From assembly GCA_910575835.1 (NCBI GenBank), contig CAJTGB010000002.1, positions 124,001 to 188,000 on the forward strand: DNA of 64,000 bases, read 5' to 3'. The notes beneath the pieces are model-generated. The model made no database searches. It was not told where the DNA came from and worked only from the letters and a program-made list of their open reading frames with translations. A program made the translations under genes and the position numbers. This document shows, piece after piece, positions 60,403 through 64,000 of this stretch; position 1 is the stretch's first letter, and each line of letters opens with the position of its first letter. This DNA comes from Lachnospiraceae bacterium (GTDB taxonomy: Bacteria; Bacillota; Clostridia; Lachnospirales; Lachnospiraceae).

Positions 60403-60431
60403 ATTATAATATTGTACCTATGAAAAGTCAA
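60403..60431 (-). promoter_or_regulatory. promoter of the Xaa-Pro peptidase operon
   Basis: TTGACT (60431-60426) and TATAAT (60408-60403), spacer 17 bases. Confidence 0.75.
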
Positions 60432-60477
60432 TTGATTACAGCCGATCTATGCCCGCATTTTACTCTACGCTTTTACT

Positions 60478-60663
60478 CTACAGCTTTTTATTCGGTCCCT
60501 TACTCTGACACGCTCCCGTACAACCGCTGCAGTCACCCCCGCAGCCGCAGCAGCCCCCTTCCTTCTTCTTTTTCCATATACTTCTTGCAGCCAGCGCCGC
60601 CGCTGCCAATACGATCAGTCCTACGGCCGCTGTCGACACGATACTGCTTGCTGCCAATGCCAT
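60478..60663 (-). CDS. FeoB-associated Cys-rich membrane protein
   Basis: 61 residues: one N-terminal membrane helix (STAAVGLIVLAAAALAARSIW), a KKKK stop-transfer sequence, then CCGCGGDCSGCTGAC with six cysteines. This is the pattern of PF12669, small proteins regularly encoded after feoB in Firmicutes and thought to help ferrous iron transport. It follows feoB by 30 bases and is the last gene of the feo operon. Confidence 0.88.
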   Translation of the reverse strand: MALAASSIVSTAAVGLIVLAAAALAARSIWKKKKEGGCCGCGGDCSGCTGACQSKGPNKKL

Positions 60664-60693
60664 GCATTTCCCTTCTTTCTATTATGATTTCTA

Positions 60694-62844
60694 TTATGCT
60701 TTCGCTCCTCTTGCTCTCACACTTGACAGATTCACCTGCAGCGAACGGCTCTCCCTATACGGACGGAACAGAAGGTACAGGAATCCGGCCAGCACAAGGA
60801 CTGCCGCCATCGTCCATATCCCAAATTCACCGCCGCTTAGCAGATTACTGAACTGGTAGATGCACATTGACACCCCATAGGCAAATATACTCTGATATCC
60901 GATTGCGAACCAGGTCCATTTCGCATTGTTCATCTCCCGCTTGATGGCCCCGATCGCCGCGAAGCACGGTGCGCACAGAAGATTGAATACCAGGAAGGAG
61001 TACGCTGCGGCCGCCGTCATGCCTGCCGCAAGTGTTCCCCAGATCTCGGATCCGTCCTCCGCTACTTCTGCAAAACCATAGAGGATCCCTAAGGTCCCAA
61101 CGACATTTTCCTTGGCAACAAGTCCTGTGATCGCCGCAACTGCCGTCTGCCAGTCGCCCCATCCAAGGGGAATGAATAACCACGAAAATCCTCTGCCTAT
61201 ATTCGCAAGAAATCCGTTGCTCAGATCGTCTACCATGCCAAACTGTCCGTCAACGATACCGAAGCTCGACGTAAACCAGATGAAGATCGTAGAGAGAAGG
61301 ATCACTGTTCCGGCCTTCTTGATGAAGGACCAGCCTCTCTCCCACATGCTTCTTAATATATTTCCCGCCGTCGGCATGTGGTAAGCCGGAAGCTCCATGA
61401 CAAACGGAGCCGGGTCTCCCGCGAACATCCTTGTTTTCTTCAAGATGATCCCGGAACAGATGACCGCAGCAATTCCTGTAAAATACGCACTTGGCGCAAC
61501 CCATGACGCCCCGTCAAACAACGCTCCCGCGATCAGTGCAATGATCGGAAGCTTCGCGCCGCATGGGATGAATGTAGTCGTCATGACCGTCATCTTCCGG
61601 TCACGGTCATTCTCTATAGTACGTGAAGCCATGATTCCCGGAACTCCGCATCCTGTGCCGATCAGCATCGGGATGAATGATTTGCCGGACAGGCCGAATT
61701 TGCGGAATATCCGGTCCATGATAAATGCAATTCTTGCCATATACCCGCATGCTTCTAAAAATGCAAGGAAGATGAACAGCACCAACATCTGCGGAACGAA
61801 CCCAAGCACAGCGCCTACGCCGCCTACAATGCCGTCCAGTATCAATCCCTGCAGCCAGTCCGCACAGTTGATATTGACCAGAACATTCTCGATGGCCGGA
61901 GGAATGATCTCTCCAAACAGCACATCATTCGTCCAGTCTGTTGCAATACTTCCCACGGTGGAGACCGACACATAATAGACTAGCCACATCACCGCTGCGA
62001 AGATCGGCAATGCGAGCCAGCGGTTTGTAACGATTCTATCAATCTTGTCAGAGGTTGTCAATTTCTCTTTCTCTGCCTTTTGCAGACATTTATCAATAAC
62101 AGACGATATATAGTTATAACGTTCATTCGTGATAATACTCTCCGCATCATCATCCAGTTCTTTCTCTGCTCTCTCAATGATCTCTGTAATATCCGGCGCC
62201 TGCGTTATCTGTTCACAGATCTTATCGTCCCGCTCAAACAATTTGACTGCGCAGAATCTCTTCTGCTCTTCGGGTACTCCTGTCAAGCGTGACTCGATGT
62301 CCCTTATAATCTCTTCCACCTCAAAGGAGAATTCATGAACCGGCAAAGCCGCTCCCGTCTGCGCCGCCTGCACCGCCTTATCTGCCGCTTCCCTGATCCC
62401 GTCTCCTTTCAGCGCAGAGATTGCTGCAACCTCACATCCCAGACTCTCGGCCAATTGCTGTATATGAATCTGATCCCCGGACTTCCTGACTGCGTCCATC
62501 ATATTGACCGCTATAACGACCGGAATACCCAACTCCATAAGCTGCGCGGTCAGATACAGGTTTCTCTCCAGATTCGTCCCGTCCACAATATTCAGGATCG
62601 CATCCGGGCGTTCCGTGATCAGATAATTCCGGGCGACCACCTCTTCCAATGTATACGGCGACAGGGAATAGATTCCCGGCAGATCAGTAATCGTGATCTC
62701 CTTATTGTCTTTCAGCCTTCCTTCTTTCTTCTCTACCGTAACCCCCGGCCAATTTCCAACGAATTGATTCGAACCGGTAAGTGCGTTGAATAATGTAGTC
62801 TTTCCGCTGTTAGGATTACCGGCAAGTGCGATCTTCATTCCCAT
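60694..62844 (-). CDS. feoB: ferrous iron transporter FeoB
   Basis: 716 residues. The N-terminal G domain shows G1 GNPNSGKTT (9-17), G3 DLPGIYSL, G4 NMMD and the effector loop region GNWPGVTVEKKEG. A helical insertion follows, then the membrane domain with two Gate motifs (MARIAFIMDRIFRKFGLSGK, then IGTGCGVPGIMASR, and LCAPCFAAIGAIKREMNN). It imports Fe(II). ATG 62844 follows AGGAGGAATAAAG. Two FeoA genes precede it. Confidence 0.96.
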   Translation of the reverse strand: MGMKIALAGNPNSGKTTLFNALTGSNQFVGNWPGVTVEKKEGRLKDNKEITITDLPGIYSLSPYTLEEVVARNYLITERPDAILNIVDGTNLERNLYLTAQLMELGIPVVIAVNMMDAVRKSGDQIHIQQLAESLGCEVAAISALKGDGIREAADKAVQAAQTGAALPVHEFSFEVEEIIRDIESRLTGVPEEQKRFCAVKLFERDDKICEQITQAPDITEIIERAEKELDDDAESIITNERYNYISSVIDKCLQKAEKEKLTTSDKIDRIVTNRWLALPIFAAVMWLVYYVSVSTVGSIATDWTNDVLFGEIIPPAIENVLVNINCADWLQGLILDGIVGGVGAVLGFVPQMLVLFIFLAFLEACGYMARIAFIMDRIFRKFGLSGKSFIPMLIGTGCGVPGIMASRTIENDRDRKMTVMTTTFIPCGAKLPIIALIAGALFDGASWVAPSAYFTGIAAVICSGIILKKTRMFAGDPAPFVMELPAYHMPTAGNILRSMWERGWSFIKKAGTVILLSTIFIWFTSSFGIVDGQFGMVDDLSNGFLANIGRGFSWLFIPLGWGDWQTAVAAITGLVAKENVVGTLGILYGFAEVAEDGSEIWGTLAAGMTAAAAYSFLVFNLLCAPCFAAIGAIKREMNNAKWTWFAIGYQSIFAYGVSMCIYQFSNLLSGGEFGIWTMAAVLVLAGFLYLLFRPYRESRSLQVNLSSVRARGAKA

Positions 62845-62895
62845 CTTTATTCCTCCTGGTTTCTGTTATACTTCTATATCTCTTCTCTTGATATA

Positions 62896-63117
62896 TCACT
62901 GTATCTCTATCATCTGCGCGTCTGCTTTCCTAATCGACAGCTCATATCCTCTGACAGTCACCTCCAACGGGTCGCCCAGAGGAGCGACCCTCCTGACATA
63001 GACCTCCGTTCCCTTCGTGATTCCCATATCCATGATCCTGCGCTTTGTCGCGCCTTCTCCGTGCAGCCTGACGACTGCTGCAGTCTGACCGCACTTAACA
63101 TCCTTTAGTGTCTGCAT
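62896..63117 (-). CDS. feoA: FeoA, second copy
   Basis: 73 residues, an SH3-like FeoA domain: AAVVRLHGEGATKRRIMDMG, then GTEVYVRRVAPLGDPLEVTVRGYELSIRKADAQMI. It is the classical FeoA pattern including the PLGDP loop. Its start overlaps the first FeoA gene by 13 bases. FeoA regulates or assembles with FeoB. Confidence 0.92.
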   Translation of the reverse strand: MQTLKDVKCGQTAAVVRLHGEGATKRRIMDMGITKGTEVYVRRVAPLGDPLEVTVRGYELSIRKADAQMIEIQ

Positions 63118-63338
63118 ATTCCCATCTCCTCTACAACGATCTTATTGGCGATTCCCCGGCTTACGGCAACTCTGGAATCTTTTACCTGAACGATGATGCT
63201 GCCGTTATTGCTCGATACGATCCTTACTTCTTCACCTACGGTAAATCCCAGATTCTCAAGGAATCTCTTTGATTCATCCTTTCCCCCGATCCGCCTGATC
63301 GCGGCGGTCTTCCCGGAACTCAGCATTGTTAATGGCAT
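63105..63338 (-). CDS. feoA: FeoA, first copy
   Basis: 77 residues, a diverged FeoA domain (AAIRRIGGKDESKRFLENLG, then EEVRIVSSNNGSIIVQVKDSRVAVSRGIANKIVV). It lacks the PLGDP loop. First gene of the feo operon, directly behind the Fur-controlled promoter. Tandem FeoA genes are common in Clostridia. Confidence 0.9.
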   Translation of the reverse strand: MPLTMLSSGKTAAIRRIGGKDESKRFLENLGFTVGEEVRIVSSNNGSIIVQVKDSRVAVSRGIANKIVVEEMGICRH

Positions 63339-63365
63339 CTTATTACCTCGCGTATTTGATTTTAT

Positions 63366-63420
63366 TGATATTGATTATCATTTACGTTGCTATTATATTC
63401 CAAATGATACTGATTGTCAA
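63366..63420 (-). promoter_or_regulatory. feo promoter with two Fur boxes
   Basis: Perfect TTGACA (63420-63415) and TATAAT (63397-63392), spacer 17 bases. Fur-type 7-1-7 palindromes: TGATATTGATTATCA (63366-63380, 13 of 14 consensus positions) just downstream of -10, and TGATACTGATTGTCA (63405-63419, 12 of 14) over the -35. Binding of Fe-Fur would block initiation when iron is ample. Confidence 0.8.
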
Positions 63421-63534
63421 CATCATTTTAAAATTATTTTTTTGAAACGAAAAATGCACCTTGCAATTAAATTTTGCGGTTCTTCTTTGCTTTTATGGCG
63501 GCAAAGCTTCCGTCAGGCTAAGGATAATACCAGA

Positions 63535-63581
63535 AAAAGCAAAAAGACAAGAAGCCTGTCACTTCTTGTCTTTTTGCTTTT
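63535..63581. terminator. bidirectional terminator after rpoC
   Basis: A 20-bp perfect inverted repeat (63535-63554 and 63562-63581, AAAAGCAAAAAGACAAGAAG type) with a 7-base loop and T-runs on both strands. Confidence 0.9.
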
Positions 63582-63604
63582 ATTATAATCTTGATAGCTA
63601 ATTA

Positions 63605-64000
<396 letters not shown>

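Overview
The window looks like a chromosomal segment of an anaerobic Lachnospiraceae species (Clostridium cluster XIVa, in the neighbourhood of C. scindens, Dorea or Faecalicatena). This is inferred from the gene content: a flavodiiron protein ending in rubredoxin, a FeoA-FeoA-FeoB operon with its small Cys-rich partner, a Spo0A-type DNA-binding protein, a TnpV transposon protein, strong AGGAGG ribosome binding sites, many TTG/GTG starts and mid GC. No sequence search was possible, so the species is not established.

Layout. 1-9.6 kb: a partial carbamate kinase, an iron-sulfur flavoprotein, a PepSY lipoprotein, a PilZ protein, a large membrane-anchored protein, a methyltransferase and a two-component system. 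9.6-13.4 kb: an orphan Spo0A C-terminal-domain protein next to two Spo0A boxes, then endonuclease III, an HD hydrolase and an rRNA-type methyltransferase, bracketed by two inverted copies of a structured RNA with its own promoter. 13.4-15.8 kb: a prophage/IS scrap-yard with an amidase fragment, a transposase fragment, a Uma2 protein and two type I toxin-antitoxin modules. 15.9-33.1 kb: mostly core metabolism: carB, an acetyltransferase, an XRE regulator, the methionine importer metNIQ, a Tet(M)-like GTPase fused to a YacP/Rae1-type nuclease, a four-domain flavodiiron protein, a Rieske oxidoreductase and a GH36 alpha-galactosidase. 33.2-41.2 kb: a complete Wadjet defence operon in the order jetD-jetA-jetB-jetC. 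41.3-46 kb: a Cu/Zn superoxide dismutase and a 1324-residue LPKTG surface protein with a histone-H1-like tail. 46-56.4 kb: an accessory island with a third type I toxin-antitoxin module and a tandemly duplicated array of Rpn-like PD-(D/E)XK nuclease genes, including two 5'-truncated copies, interrupted by TnpV-type mobile debris. 56.4-64 kb: a YyaL protein, an HD hydrolase, an Xaa-Pro peptidase, the Fur-controlled feo operon and the 3' end of rpoC.

The most unusual items are these. (1) A 31-codon, Met/Cys-rich leader peptide with its own perfect promoter, followed by an intrinsic terminator, sits directly before metNIQ; this looks like a ribosome-mediated methionine attenuator in place of an S-box or T-box. 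(2) The Rpn array has a conserved internal ribosome binding site and ATG in every copy, and the two truncated copies keep exactly the part downstream of that start, as expected for intragenic and free-standing antitoxins. (3) A ribosome-A-site GTPase is fused to an A-site-nuclease-like domain. (4) Two inverted copies of a three-hairpin RNA show compensatory base changes and an exposed anti-Shine-Dalgarno C-tract. (5) Three small hydrophobic toxin genes each have a convergent antisense RNA.
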